Source of the DNA: UBA830 sp038146925
GTDB taxonomy: Bacteria > Pseudomonadota > Alphaproteobacteria > MPNO01 > UBA830
Assembly (NCBI GenBank): GCA_038146925.1
Contig: JAYQSP010000006.1
Coordinates: 62,001-126,000 of the forward strand
DNA: 64,000 bases
Direction of reading: 5' to 3'
Notes under the pieces: model-generated
Database searches by the model: none
Seen by the model: only the letters and a program-made list of their open reading frames with translations
Told to the model about the DNA's origin: nothing
Program-made: the position numbers and the translations under genes
Shown: positions 23,305 to 33,180 of the stretch, piece by piece
How the letters are laid out: every line of letters begins with the position of its first letter
Numbering within the stretch: the first letter of the stretch is position 1

Positions 23305-25203
23305 TCAAGACGTTTCTGCCTTTGATGACTTTCGACCTGTCATAAACTCGAACCCTAGGAGGATCGCGCCGACTGCGACGCCGGCGACGATTGCCATCGG
23401 CGCGCCGTCAAATAGACCGTGAGGACACATCGCCGCGAGACCGGCCACACCAAGAATTGTCCGCATTGCAAAATTCAGGTTTCGAACAAAATAGCCCACG
23501 ACCGCAATGGACCCGTAATAGGTGCCGATAACTACGGTCGTCACATCGATGGCGATGTCCGCCGGCTCCCCGAAAAGGATTAGCGTCGGCGAAAATACGA
23601 ATAGGAACGGTACCAGATAGGCCGTCCACCCGAACTTCATGGCGGCAAAACCGGTCGCCATCGGATCGGCCTTGGTAAGCGTTGAAGCCGCGAACGCTGC
23701 CAACGCTATCGGCGGCGTGATCATCGACATCATCCCGAAATACAGAATGAACAGATGCGCGGGTATATCCTCAACGCCGGCCTCGACGATGGCCGGCGCG
23801 ATCAGCGCTCCAAGCAGTACGTAGATGGCGAGTGTAGGCATGCCCATGCCTAGAACGATGCAGATCACCGCGGCAATCAGCAGCAGCACCAGCATGCTAT
23901 CTCCCGCAAGCCCGACCAGAGAGAATGTCAGGGCGAAGCCCAGCCCCGTCAGGTTTAGAATTCCGATGACGAATCCCGCTGTGGAAACGATCATCAGCAG
24001 TTCGATGACGACTCGACCGGTATCGGCAAACACGCCATAGAGATCCGACAAACGTAGTTTTTCTCCCCGGTACTCCTTAAACAAGGAAATGACGAGGGTC
24101 GCAGTTGAATAAATCGCCGCTTTTTCCGGTGGCAGGTTGAGTTCGAAAAGCGTGTAAATCAGAACCCCGAAGGGAAGGATGAAGTGCCAGCCATCCCGCA
24201 GAACAGCCATGGCCCGCGGCATTTTTACTTCCACGAAGGTAATGTTTTCCTTTGCCGCCACCAGGTCGACCTGCACGAAGACCGCGAAGTAGTAGAGCAG
24301 CGAAGGGACAATGGCTGCGATCACGATTTCCGAGTAGGGAACTTCGAGCATTTCCGCCATCAGAAATGCCGCAGCACCCATGATCGGCGGCATGAACTGA
24401 CCACCTGTCGAGGCGATCGCTTCTATCGCCCCCGCATGCGTAGCGCGATATCCCGCCTTCTGCATCAATGGGATTGTTATGATACCAGTCGTGACCACGT
24501 TCGAAACCGCGGTGCCGGAAATAGTGCCGAACAGTCCCGAAGCAACGACCGATATCTTCGCCGCACCTCCACGCCGGCGCCCCACCGTGGCCATGGCAAT
24601 ATCGGTGAAGAATTGACCTCCGCCCGCCTTCATTAGCACCTGGCCGAACAGGATGAACATGATGACAATGGTGGTGCCGACTTGCAGTGGAATTCCGAAC
24701 AGGGCATTGGGATTAAAAGCCATGTTGGTAAAGAATTTCCAGAGTTCCACTTTGGAACCCACGAGTTGTCCGGGGACGAGATGACCAAACGGAGCGTAAA
24801 TGACGAAAATGCCGGCAACGATCAGCATCACGTAGCCTGCAGAACGCCTCAGACCATCGAGAATTAGAACCGTCAAGATCGCACCGATCCCGATCGCAAG
24901 ATCCGTGCTGCCGGCGTAGTGCACGTCTTTCAGGTAAATGAAATGCGCCGCGACATAGAATAAGACGATGATCGACGCTCCGGCGAGCACGAGATCGTAC
25001 CAAGGGGCGCGCCCGTCTTCCGAGCGGTTGATCCGCACGGACAGAAATACCACGGCGAGTGCAAGCGCCATGATGAACGCGTAATACTGTTCGTTCACGG
25101 GGGCGAAACCGAGAAGCTGCGGCAGATCGATATTCCAGAGCAGTGCCGCAAACGTCATTAGGGCAGCCAAGGCCCGCCACGTCGCCTTTACCCAAGGCTG
25201 CAT
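23305..25203 (-). CDS. TRAP transporter fused permease (DctQM, TAXI type)
   Basis: A 632-residue fusion of the 4-TM small subunit and the 12-TM large subunit, typical of TAXI TRAP systems, which import carboxylates with a sodium gradient. Hallmarks are FGIPLQVGTTIVIMFILFGQ, GGAAKISVVASGLFGTISGT, AVSNVVTTGIITIPLMQKAG and GGQFMPPIMGAAAFLMAEML. It precedes the binding protein on the same strand with 69 bp between, so the pair form an operon. It is divergent from an alpha/beta hydrolase gene whose enzyme may act on the imported substrate (inference). Confidence 0.92.
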   Translation of the reverse strand: MQPWVKATWRALAALMTFAALLWNIDLPQLLGFAPVNEQYYAFIMALALAVVFLSVRINRSEDGRAPWYDLVLAGASIIVLFYVAAHFIYLKDVHYAGSTDLAIGIGAILTVLILDGLRRSAGYVMLIVAGIFVIYAPFGHLVPGQLVGSKVELWKFFTNMAFNPNALFGIPLQVGTTIVIMFILFGQVLMKAGGGQFFTDIAMATVGRRRGGAAKISVVASGLFGTISGTAVSNVVTTGIITIPLMQKAGYRATHAGAIEAIASTGGQFMPPIMGAAAFLMAEMLEVPYSEIVIAAIVPSLLYYFAVFVQVDLVAAKENITFVEVKMPRAMAVLRDGWHFILPFGVLIYTLFELNLPPEKAAIYSTATLVISLFKEYRGEKLRLSDLYGVFADTGRVVIELLMIVSTAGFVIGILNLTGLGFALTFSLVGLAGDSMLVLLLIAAVICIVLGMGMPTLAIYVLLGALIAPAIVEAGVEDIPAHLFILYFGMMSMITPPIALAAFAASTLTKADPMATGFAAMKFGWTAYLVPFLFVFSPTLILFGEPADIAIDVTTVVIGTYYGSIAVVGYFVRNLNFAMRTILGVAGLAAMCPHGLFDGAPMAIVAGVAVGAILLGFEFMTGRKSSKAETS

Positions 25204-25318
25204 TTCGTCTTCTCCCTATAACTCCGCTTGGTTTATGTTCTATCTCCCAGCGGTTATCAGCTCATCATATCCCAAAACCATACGCTGCCAAGCTCCCAAT
25301 CAGAGAAGGAACGTTCCT

Positions 25319-26185
25319 ATGGAAACACGCATTCAATTTGAGTCCGACGGACTGAAACTCGAGGGCATCGTCAATATCCCAGATGGACTAAAACAGGGTG
25401 AGAAAAGGCCCGCGATCCTCGTACTCCATGGGTTCGGGAGCAACAAGGAGAGCCCAAGCTGCATATGGCCGGCACGGGAGTTCGCCAATTGGGGATACGT
25501 GACGCTGCGCTTCGATATGCGGAGCTGTGGCGACAGCGAGGGCGAACGAAACCACATAAACTGCCTCGAACAGGTAGAGGATACGAAAAACGCGATCACA
25601 TTCATGCAGGGTCTCGATGAGGTCGATGCCGGCCGAATCGGGCTGATCGGTTCCAGTTTCGGCGCTGCCGTGACCGTCTACACCGCCGGGGTCGACGAAC
25701 GCGTGGGCGCTGCAATTTCCTCGGGCGGCTGGGGCGACGGCGAACGCAAGTTCCGCGGGCAGCATGTCGGCGACGAAGCCTGGTCCGCGTTCACCGACAT
25801 GATGACACGCGGCCGCAAACACCGCGAGGAGACCGGCGAACCGCTGATGGTGCCGCGCTACGAGATCGTGCCCATCCCGGAACATCTGCGCCGAAACCTC
25901 GCCCCCGGTTCGGTGATGATGTTCCCGGCGGATACGGCGATCAGTATGTACGAGTTCAAGGCCGATGACGTTGTCGGGCAGATCGCGCCGCGGCCGTTGC
26001 TGTTACTGCATAGCTCGGAAGATTCTGTCACGCCGACGGAACAGTCGATCGAAATGTTCAAGCGCGCCGGCCAACCGACCGATCTGCATCTGGTCGCCGA
26101 TGTCGATCATTTCATGTTCGGCGAAGGCAATCCCCGGATTATCTCCATCCTCAAAGACTGGCTCGGCACGTACTTTCCCGTCTGA
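25319..26185 (+). CDS. Alpha/beta hydrolase
   Basis: A 288-residue serine hydrolase. Seen are the oxyanion-hole segment VLHGFGSNKESP, the nucleophile elbow GLIGSSFGAAVT (Ser in GSSFG), an acid in LLLHSSEDSVTPTEQS and the catalytic His in DVDHFMFGEGNPR. This is the dienelactone-hydrolase/esterase-type pattern; the start METRIQFESDGLKLEGIVNI is a usual cytoplasmic form. The ATG at 25319 follows AAGGA; the longer frame to 25235 has no RBS. It is divergent from the TRAP operon and followed by the OYE-type reductase after 112 bp. Confidence 0.88.
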   Translation: METRIQFESDGLKLEGIVNIPDGLKQGEKRPAILVLHGFGSNKESPSCIWPAREFANWGYVTLRFDMRSCGDSEGERNHINCLEQVEDTKNAITFMQGLDEVDAGRIGLIGSSFGAAVTVYTAGVDERVGAAISSGGWGDGERKFRGQHVGDEAWSAFTDMMTRGRKHREETGEPLMVPRYEIVPIPEHLRRNLAPGSVMMFPADTAISMYEFKADDVVGQIAPRPLLLLHSSEDSVTPTEQSIEMFKRAGQPTDLHLVADVDHFMFGEGNPRIISILKDWLGTYFPV

Positions 26186-26297
26186 GCATTTGTAACGACA
26201 TGCGGCCGGCGCATAAGCCGTTGCGGGCCCAAGGCTTTGAAAACACCATCCGTGTGATATCTTCCCGCCGCTTCGCAATCCGACTCCCGGAATAACA

Positions 26298-28325
26298 ATG
26301 ACCAACCGCAACTACCCGCACCTTTTCGAGCCTCTCGATCTCGGTTTCACGACGCTAAAGAACCGCATTTTCATGGCATCGATGCATATGCGGTTCGAAC
26401 TGATGGGCCAGGCAGCCGACAGAGCCGCTGCGTTTTACGCGGAACGGGCGAAAGGCGGTGCGGCGCTGATCATCACCGGCGGCTACGCGCCGAACCCGCA
26501 GGGCGTGATGGACGCCGGCGCCCATTACCTGAACGCGCCCGATCAGGTCGAGGAACAAAAGAAAATTCCGGACGCCGTGCATGCGGCCGGTGGCAAGATC
26601 GCGCTGCAGATTCTCCACGCCGGTCGCTATGCGAAAGTCGACGACCTGGTGGGGCCCTCGGACCTGCCGTCGCCGATCAATCCGCGCGAGGTGCACGCGC
26701 TGACGACGGACGAAGTCGAACAAACCGTCGAGGACTACGTGAATTGCGCCGCGCTGGCGCAGGACGCAGGCTTCGACGGCGTCGAGATCATGGGATCGGA
26801 AGGTTATCTGATCACCACGTTCTGTGCGCCGCGCACCAACAACCGGACCGACGAATGGGGCGGCTCGTTCGAAAACCGCATCCGTTTTCCGATTGAAATC
26901 GTTCGCCGCGTCCGCGAACGGGTCGGCAGGGATTTCATCATCCTCTACCGCATCTCCGCGCTCGACCTGATTGAAGACGGGTTGACCGGCGACGAAACCG
27001 AAATCCTGGCGCGGGAAATAGAGAAAGCCGGCGCCGATATTCTGACCACCGGTATCGGCTGGCACGAAGCACGGATTCCGACCATCGCTCATATGGTCCC
27101 TCGCGGCGGCTGGCGGCACGCGGCGCGGCGAATAAAAAACGCCGTCAACATCCCCGTGGCCGCGACAAACCGGATCAATACGCCGGAAACCGGTGAAGAA
27201 CTTCTCGCCAACGGCGACGCGGATGTTGTCGCACTCGGTCGCCAGATGCTGGCCGACCCGCACTTTGCTAACAAGGCCGAGGCGGGGAGGGGCGATGCGA
27301 TCAACACCTGCATCGGCTGCAATCAGGCCTGTCTCGACTACATCTTTGCGGACAAGCCTTCGTCCTGTCTGGTGAACCCGTTTGCGGGCCGCGAACTGGA
27401 TATCGTGCGGAAGAAATCGGCGGCGCCGAAAAAACTCGCAGTCGTCGGAGCGGGACCCGCCGGCATGTCGGCGGCGCTCACCGCTGCCGAGTGCGGACAC
27501 GCGGTTACCCTGTTCGAGGGCAGCGGCGAACTCGGCGGGCAGTTCAATCTCGCCAAGCGGATTCCCGGCAAGGAGGATTTCGACGACTCCATCCGATACT
27601 TTCGCACCCGGCTGGCGGAAGAGAGCGTCGACGTCCGGCTGAATGCACGCCCGACCGCCGATGATCTGTCGTCCGGCGGATTCGATCACGTCATCGTCTC
27701 AACCGGCGTCACACCGCGCGCACTGGATGTCGAGGGCGCGGACCGAGAAAACGTGATCAGCTATATCGACGCGCTGCTCAAACGCAAACCGGTCGGCGAG
27801 AAGGTCGCCATCATCGGTTCCGGCGGCATCGGTTTCGACGTTGCGGAATTCATCACCAACCCGCACACCCAACTCCCCGTGCCGATCGACGAATTTCTCG
27901 CCCATTGGGGGATCGATAAAGCGCACACCGCGCCCGGCGGCACGATGGCTCCGGTCCGCGAGGCGCCGACCCGTACGGTGACGATGCTGCAGCGGACGGA
28001 ATCGCGACCAGGCAAAACGCTGGGACTGACCACCGGCTGGGTAGTGCGCAGCGAGCTCAAATCGCGCGGCGTTCGCAATATCACCGGCGCCACTTACAAC
28101 CGCATCGACGGCGACGGTCTTCACATCACGATTGGCGGCGAAGACGCGCTGATCCCTGCCGATACGGTCATCGTCTGTGCCGGTCAGGAGTCCGATAATG
28201 CGCTGTACAACGATCTGACGGCGGCCGGGGTGCCAGCAACGGTCATCGGCGGGGCGGAGAAATCCGCCGGTCTCGACGCGCTCGGCGCGATCCGGCAGGG
28301 CACCGAAGCAGCTCTCGCGCTCTGA
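26298..28325 (+). CDS. NADH:flavin oxidoreductase, 2,4-dienoyl-CoA-reductase-like
   Basis: This 675-residue multi-domain flavoenzyme has three parts: an old-yellow-enzyme FMN barrel (residues 1-330: QILHAGRYAK, GVEIMGSEGYLITTFCAPRT, NRTDEWGGSFENR), the [4Fe-4S] cysteines CIGCNQACLDYIF ... SSCLVNP (about 336-357), and FAD/NAD Rossmann domains (KKLAVVGAGPAGMSAAL at about 375; EKVAIIGSGGIGFDVAEF at about 505). It fits the FadH/trimethylamine-dehydrogenase family that reduces enoyl or demethylates amines. The stop is 2 bp from the convergent ABC gene's stop. Confidence 0.92.
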   Translation: MTNRNYPHLFEPLDLGFTTLKNRIFMASMHMRFELMGQAADRAAAFYAERAKGGAALIITGGYAPNPQGVMDAGAHYLNAPDQVEEQKKIPDAVHAAGGKIALQILHAGRYAKVDDLVGPSDLPSPINPREVHALTTDEVEQTVEDYVNCAALAQDAGFDGVEIMGSEGYLITTFCAPRTNNRTDEWGGSFENRIRFPIEIVRRVRERVGRDFIILYRISALDLIEDGLTGDETEILAREIEKAGADILTTGIGWHEARIPTIAHMVPRGGWRHAARRIKNAVNIPVAATNRINTPETGEELLANGDADVVALGRQMLADPHFANKAEAGRGDAINTCIGCNQACLDYIFADKPSSCLVNPFAGRELDIVRKKSAAPKKLAVVGAGPAGMSAALTAAECGHAVTLFEGSGELGGQFNLAKRIPGKEDFDDSIRYFRTRLAEESVDVRLNARPTADDLSSGGFDHVIVSTGVTPRALDVEGADRENVISYIDALLKRKPVGEKVAIIGSGGIGFDVAEFITNPHTQLPVPIDEFLAHWGIDKAHTAPGGTMAPVREAPTRTVTMLQRTESRPGKTLGLTTGWVVRSELKSRGVRNITGATYNRIDGDGLHITIGGEDALIPADTVIVCAGQESDNALYNDLTAAGVPATVIGGAEKSAGLDALGAIRQGTEAALAL

Positions 28326-28327
28326 TT

Positions 28328-30175
28328 TTATTCGGTGACGGGCGAAAGGGTCTCGCTGGAGAGTTCGGCCCGTTTGGCGGCTTCCTGCTGTTCCCGCCAC
28401 ATCGCCGCATAGATACCGTCCTGCGCGATCAGATCGCCGTGGCCGCCGCGTTCCGCGATGCGCCCTTCGCTCAAAACGATGATCTCGTCGGCGTCGATCA
28501 CCGTGGAAAGACGATGGGCGATGACCAGTGTCGTCCGGTCGCGCGACACAAGCTGCAACGCGGATTGAATTTCCCGCTCGGTCCGCGTATCGAGCGCCGA
28601 GGTCGCCTCGTCGAACAACAGAATGCGCGGGCCTTTCAGGATCGTCCGGGCAATCGCTACGCGCTGCTTTTCGCCACCTGACAATTTCAGTCCGCGTTCG
28701 CCCACCAGCGTCTGATAGCCGTCCGGCGAAGACATGATGAAATCGTGAATGGCGGCCAGCTTGGCGGCTTCCTCTATTTCGGCCGGCGTCGCGTCTGGCC
28801 GGCCATAGGCGATGTTGTAATAAATCGTATCGTTGAACAGAACCGAGTCCTGCGGCACCACGCCGATAGCGCTGCGCAGGCTTGCCTGTTGAATGTTACG
28901 GACGTCTTGGCCATCGATGCGGACCGCGCCTTCGTCGGCGTCGTAGAATCGGAACAGCAGTCTTCCCACAGTGGATTTTCCGGCGCCGCTGGGGCCCACG
29001 ATGGCGACCTTCTGTCCGGGTTCGACCCTGAAACTGACTTCATCCAGTACCCGTCGGCGCGGATCGTAGCCGAAGCAGACGGCATCGAATTCGACCGCCC
29101 CGTCGCCCGGGGGCAGGGGGACGGCATCGTCGCGGTCGCTGATCTCCGCATTGGTGGTCAGTAGATAAAACAGCGCTTCCATATCTATCAGCGACTGCTT
29201 GATCTCGCGGTAAACGAATCCCAGAAAGTTCAGCGGGATGTAAAGCTGGATCAGATAAGTATTCACCATGACGAATTCGCCGATGGTCATCGTCCCGGCG
29301 ACGACGTCGCGGCCGGCCATCAGGACGATGATCGTCAGCCCGACTCCAATGATGAAGGCCTGGCCGATATTCAGCAGCGACAGGCTGACCTTACTGACGA
29401 TCGACGCCCGCTCGTAACGCTTCAGCGCCGTATCGTAGCGGTCGGCCTCGAAACTTTCGTTACCGAAATACTTGACCGTTTCGTAGTTCAGCAGGCTGTC
29501 GATCGCCCGGGTGTTGGCGCGCTGGTCGGTCTCGTTCATCTCGCGCCGCCATTTCAGGCGCCATTCGGTGACGATCATCGTATAGGCGATGTAGACGACG
29601 ATGGAGACGAACGTGACGAAGGCGTACCAGAAGCTGAACAGCCCCCACAGGATGCCGCACACCAGCGCGATTTCCAGCAACGTCGGCAGAATGTTGAACA
29701 GCATGAACCGCAGCAGGAAGTCGATTGCCTTGGTGCCCCGTTCGATTGCGTGCGACAGACCGCCTGTCTGACGTTCCAGATGATACCGAAGCGCCAGACC
29801 ATGCAGGTGCTGGAACGTCTGCAGCGCGACATCGCGGATCGCCCGCTGCGCCACCTTCGTAAACACCGCGTCCCGCAACTCCGCGAACGCTATCGACAGT
29901 ACCCGCAACGCGCCGAATGCGATGATCAGGGCCACGGGCAGCACCAGCACTTCGTTTTTGCCGACGCCGAAGGCATCGACGATCTCGCCGTACACGATAG
30001 GGATATAAACGGTCGCGACTTTTGCAGCAGCCAGCAGAACCAGGGCGGCGGCCACGCGAAGCTTGGCTTCGGTGCCGCCACGGGTCCAGAGATAAGGCGC
30101 AAGCGATTGAAGCGCGCTCCATTCGAACCCGCCGTTTTCCTTACGCCCCGATAGGGACCGGTTTTCCTGCGTCAT
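28328..30175 (-). CDS. ABC exporter, Atm1/ABCB7 type
   Basis: A 615-residue half-transporter with six membrane helices and a C-terminal ATPase. NYETVKYFGNESFE in the coupling-helix region and LRYHLERQTGGLSHAIERGT are Atm1-family signatures. The ATPase has Walker A GPSGAGKST, signature LSGGEKQRV, Walker B RILLFDEATSALD and the H-loop IAHRLSTV. Bacterial Atm1 relatives export glutathione-linked metal or sulfur species across the inner membrane. The start is ATG 30175; the upstream in-frame extension to 30292 is basic and unlikely. Confidence 0.92.
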   Translation of the reverse strand: MTQENRSLSGRKENGGFEWSALQSLAPYLWTRGGTEAKLRVAAALVLLAAAKVATVYIPIVYGEIVDAFGVGKNEVLVLPVALIIAFGALRVLSIAFAELRDAVFTKVAQRAIRDVALQTFQHLHGLALRYHLERQTGGLSHAIERGTKAIDFLLRFMLFNILPTLLEIALVCGILWGLFSFWYAFVTFVSIVVYIAYTMIVTEWRLKWRREMNETDQRANTRAIDSLLNYETVKYFGNESFEADRYDTALKRYERASIVSKVSLSLLNIGQAFIIGVGLTIIVLMAGRDVVAGTMTIGEFVMVNTYLIQLYIPLNFLGFVYREIKQSLIDMEALFYLLTTNAEISDRDDAVPLPPGDGAVEFDAVCFGYDPRRRVLDEVSFRVEPGQKVAIVGPSGAGKSTVGRLLFRFYDADEGAVRIDGQDVRNIQQASLRSAIGVVPQDSVLFNDTIYYNIAYGRPDATPAEIEEAAKLAAIHDFIMSSPDGYQTLVGERGLKLSGGEKQRVAIARTILKGPRILLFDEATSALDTRTEREIQSALQLVSRDRTTLVIAHRLSTVIDADEIIVLSEGRIAERGGHGDLIAQDGIYAAMWREQQEAAKRAELSSETLSPVTE

Positions 30176-30276
30176 TCGGGGAAAGTCGCTTACTTGTCGG
30201 TGGGGCAATGATATAGGTCGTATCGCATTCGCAGACCATAATCGCATTAACTCGCAGGACCAGTCGCCTTTCAAGC

Positions 30277-31083
30277 ATGTTCGTTGCCTCAAAACTTTTC
30301 TGGATCGTCGCCAACCCGGTCAATATTTATGTCTTTCTGGTGACCCTGGGAACGATCCTGCTGTTTACCCGGTTTCGGCGGTTCGGGCGCAATCTCGTTC
30401 TGGTGGCGACAGTGTCGATGCTGCTCTTCGCAATTCTGCCCATCGGTGGCTGGCTGACGGAGAAACTCGAAAACCGGTTTCCCGGAAATCCGGATATTCC
30501 CGGCGACATTGCCGGCATCATCGTACTCGGCGGCACCATAAACCAGCACATAACGGCGACCCGCAGGCAGCCGGCGCTCTCAGCAGGCGGTGAACGTTTT
30601 ACCGAATTTATGTACCTCGCGCGGCGCTTTCCAAATGTCAGGCTGATTTTCACGGGCGGTTCCGGATCACTGACCGATCAGAGCCTCAAGGAGGCCGATG
30701 CTGCCCGTGTGTTCTTTACCCGCATGGGAATGGGAAACGGGCGTGTCCTCTACGAGAGAAATTCCAGGAACACGGTCGAAAACGCAGAGTTCAGTCGGGA
30801 ACTGGCGGGCGAAACGATCGGACGCAAATGGGTCCTCGTGACTTCGGCGCTTCACATGCCCCGTGCCGTCGGCGTTTTTCGGAAGGCCGGATGGAACGTC
30901 GTTCCGTATCCGGTCGACTATTTCACGGACGGGTCCGGTTCCTTTCAGCCCGGGTTCAGGCCATTGGGCGGCATGGTCTCCATGAACCGGGCAGGGCACG
31001 AATGGATCGGATTGATTGCGTACCGGATACTGGGTCGGATCGACGAGCTGTTTCCCGCTCCCCGAAAGATCGCGGACAATTGA
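30277..31083 (+). CDS. YdcF family (DUF218) membrane protein
   Basis: A 268-residue inner-membrane protein with two N-terminal helices (about residues 10-28 and 39-59) and a periplasm-facing DUF218 domain: GIIVLGGTINQHITATRRQP, FTGGSGSLTDQSLKEADAAR, ERNSRNTVENAEFSREL and WVLVTSALHMPRAVGVFRKAG. Relatives (ElyC/SanA/YdcF) are linked to envelope integrity. It precedes the transglycosylase gene by 65 bp on the same strand, which fits an envelope role. Confidence 0.9.
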   Translation: MFVASKLFWIVANPVNIYVFLVTLGTILLFTRFRRFGRNLVLVATVSMLLFAILPIGGWLTEKLENRFPGNPDIPGDIAGIIVLGGTINQHITATRRQPALSAGGERFTEFMYLARRFPNVRLIFTGGSGSLTDQSLKEADAARVFFTRMGMGNGRVLYERNSRNTVENAEFSRELAGETIGRKWVLVTSALHMPRAVGVFRKAGWNVVPYPVDYFTDGSGSFQPGFRPLGGMVSMNRAGHEWIGLIAYRILGRIDELFPAPRKIADN

Positions 31084-31148
31084 GTCGCGAGTCGGGCGCC
31101 GCTGTGGCACTTAATTGTTTCGCTCGTTGCCGTGAATATTTGAAGCAT

Positions 31149-32168
31149 ATGATTCGTCTTCCATTTCTGTTCGCCGGTCTGGCCCTGACAGCGCTGTCTT
31201 TTTCCGGCAGCGTGCACGCCAATCCGAAGGGAGACTTTCAGACATGGCTCGACGGCGTGCGGGCCGAAGCGCTTCAGAAAGGCATTCGGCCGGATGTCGT
31301 CGCCCGCCTTTTGACAGGCGTTGAGCCGAACCGGCGCGTGATCAAACGAGACCGGAGCCAGGCGGAATTCAAGCTGACCCTGGCGATCTATCGCAAACGG
31401 GTCGTTACCCGGACCAACATCTCCGTCGGCCGCAAGAAGGCCGCCAAACACCGCGATCTGCTGCAGGCAGTAGCCGCTAAGTTCGGCGTTCAGCCCCGGT
31501 TCATTCTGGCGATCTGGGGTATCGAGACCCGCTACGGCGCGGTGGAGGCGAACGTGCCGCTGGTGTCGTCGCTGGCGACACTGGCCTACGACGCACGGCG
31601 GTCCAAATTCTTCCGCAAGCAGCTTTTCGATACGCTGCAGATGGTCAATAAGGGCTACATCGGCGCCGACAGCCTGTTCGGTTCGTGGGCCGGCGCGATG
31701 GGACAGCCCCAGTTCATGCCTTCCAGCTATCTTGCCTTCGCACAGGATTTCGACGGTGACGGTCGGCGCGACATCTGGAAAAACGAAGGAGACGTCTTCG
31801 CCTCCATCGCCAACTACCTCGCCAAACACGGCTGGAACGATAATCTGACATGGGGACGTAAGGTAATGGTGCCTTCGTCACTGATCGCGTCGCTCGGCAA
31901 ACCGGCCCGCCGCGCCGCGCCCGGCTGCCGCGCCAGAACGTCCGAACGAAAGAAACTGTCCGAATGGCAGGCGCTCGGACTGCGCCGCGCGGACGGATCG
32001 GATCTCCCGACCGCCGACCTGTCGGCGGCACTGGTCCTGCCGGACGGTCCCAAAGGCGAGGCCTATATCGTCTACCGGAATTACGCCGCGATCATGGCCT
32101 ATAACTGCGCCCACCTCTATGCGGTCACCGTCGGCACGCTGGCGGACAGCATAGGGAGCGTGAAATGA
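31149..32168 (+). CDS. Lytic murein transglycosylase, MltB family
   Basis: A 339-residue GH103-type enzyme that cleaves the peptidoglycan glycan chain to form anhydromuropeptides. It has a signal peptide (residues 1-26, ending VHAN). The catalytic Glu is in AIWGIETRYGAVEAN, followed by SLFGSWAGAMGQPQFMPSSY and DFDGDGRRDIWKNEGDVFAS, the family hallmarks. The start is ATG 31149, since upstream frame residues are a non-homologous extension. It overlaps rlpA by 4 bp (ATGA), so the two are translationally coupled. Confidence 0.93.
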   Translation: MIRLPFLFAGLALTALSFSGSVHANPKGDFQTWLDGVRAEALQKGIRPDVVARLLTGVEPNRRVIKRDRSQAEFKLTLAIYRKRVVTRTNISVGRKKAAKHRDLLQAVAAKFGVQPRFILAIWGIETRYGAVEANVPLVSSLATLAYDARRSKFFRKQLFDTLQMVNKGYIGADSLFGSWAGAMGQPQFMPSSYLAFAQDFDGDGRRDIWKNEGDVFASIANYLAKHGWNDNLTWGRKVMVPSSLIASLGKPARRAAPGCRARTSERKKLSEWQALGLRRADGSDLPTADLSAALVLPDGPKGEAYIVYRNYAAIMAYNCAHLYAVTVGTLADSIGSVK

Positions 32169-33112
32169 TGCGGCTGAGTTTCCGAAAAACCGTCGCCCTG
32201 GCGATCGCCGCGCCCCTCGCACTGACCGCCTGCGCCGAAACGCAGCTTGTCGTTCACAGCGCCAAGGAGCTGGCCGGAATGGGCACCAAGCCGGTTCCAA
32301 AGACCAAGGGCTATTACAAGGTCGGCAAACCTTATCGCATCAAAAACACCTGGTACTATCCGGCCGAGGATTTCGACTACACCGAAACCGGAATCGCGTC
32401 GTGGTACGGACCGAAGTTCCACGGCCGCAGAACGGCAAACGGCGAGACATTCGACATGAACACGTTGACCGCCGCGCACCGGACCTTGCCGATGCCCAGT
32501 CTCGTCCGCGTAATCAACCTCAGCAACGGCCGGTCGCTGCTCTTACGGATGAACGATCGCGGTCCGTTCGCGCGCAACAGGATCATCGACGTTTCGCGCC
32601 GCGCCGCGCAGTTGCTCGGGTTCCAGCGTCAAGGTACCGCGCGGGTCCGTGTCGAGATCGTCGCAGACGAAAGCCAGCAGATGAAGCTGGCTGCGATGAA
32701 TGGAGAAATCGCTCCGGGCGAAAAAATAATGGCAGGGCCGGCTCCGTCGGATATCGTCGTTCGCCGACCGCTGAACGGGCAGGGCACAGTCAGTACGCCG
32801 GTTACGCGAACGGCGAAGCACATCTCCCCCAAAACGACGACGCACCGCCCGGCCACCGTGGAGAAGGTGCCGGTCAAGGACGACAACAGAATGTTCGTTC
32901 AGGCCGGCGCTTATATCGATTTTGCCAATGCTTCCAAGGTCCGTTCACGGCTGTCGCAGCACGGCCCTGCCTGGCTTAGCGAAACTCGGGTCGGACGCCA
33001 GAAATTCTACCGCGTCCGCATCGGCCCGATGCAGACGCTGGAAAGGGCCGACAATGTCCTCGACAGGCTTATCTCGTCCGGCTTTCCGAAGGCCCGGATA
33101 GTCGTGGATTAA
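32165..33112 (+). CDS. rlpA: Septal ring lytic transglycosylase RlpA (lipoprotein)
   Basis: A 315-residue protein with a lipobox (LALTACAETQL, Cys near residue 23), a double-psi beta-barrel domain (TGIASWYGPKFHGRRTANGE, LRMNDRGPFARNRIIDVSRR) and a C-terminal SPOR domain (about 240-315: MFVQAGAYIDFANASKVRSR ... FYRVRIGPMQTLERADNVLD) that binds denuded glycan at the division site. Two ATGs in a row; the first overlaps the stop of the transglycosylase gene. The order mltB-rlpA-dacA is common in alphaproteobacteria. Confidence 0.95.
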   Translation: MMRLSFRKTVALAIAAPLALTACAETQLVVHSAKELAGMGTKPVPKTKGYYKVGKPYRIKNTWYYPAEDFDYTETGIASWYGPKFHGRRTANGETFDMNTLTAAHRTLPMPSLVRVINLSNGRSLLLRMNDRGPFARNRIIDVSRRAAQLLGFQRQGTARVRVEIVADESQQMKLAAMNGEIAPGEKIMAGPAPSDIVVRRPLNGQGTVSTPVTRTAKHISPKTTTHRPATVEKVPVKDDNRMFVQAGAYIDFANASKVRSRLSQHGPAWLSETRVGRQKFYRVRIGPMQTLERADNVLDRLISSGFPKARIVVD

Positions 33113-33180
33113 CGATCGCCCGCCTCGGATGTGCCATAGTTCGCCATGACAAAGATGCCGATACTGGACGGGAGTAACCT

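Noticed and set aside
26355..27689. 444-codon minus-strand frame
   Set aside because: Shadow of the old-yellow-enzyme reductase; no domain or RBS.
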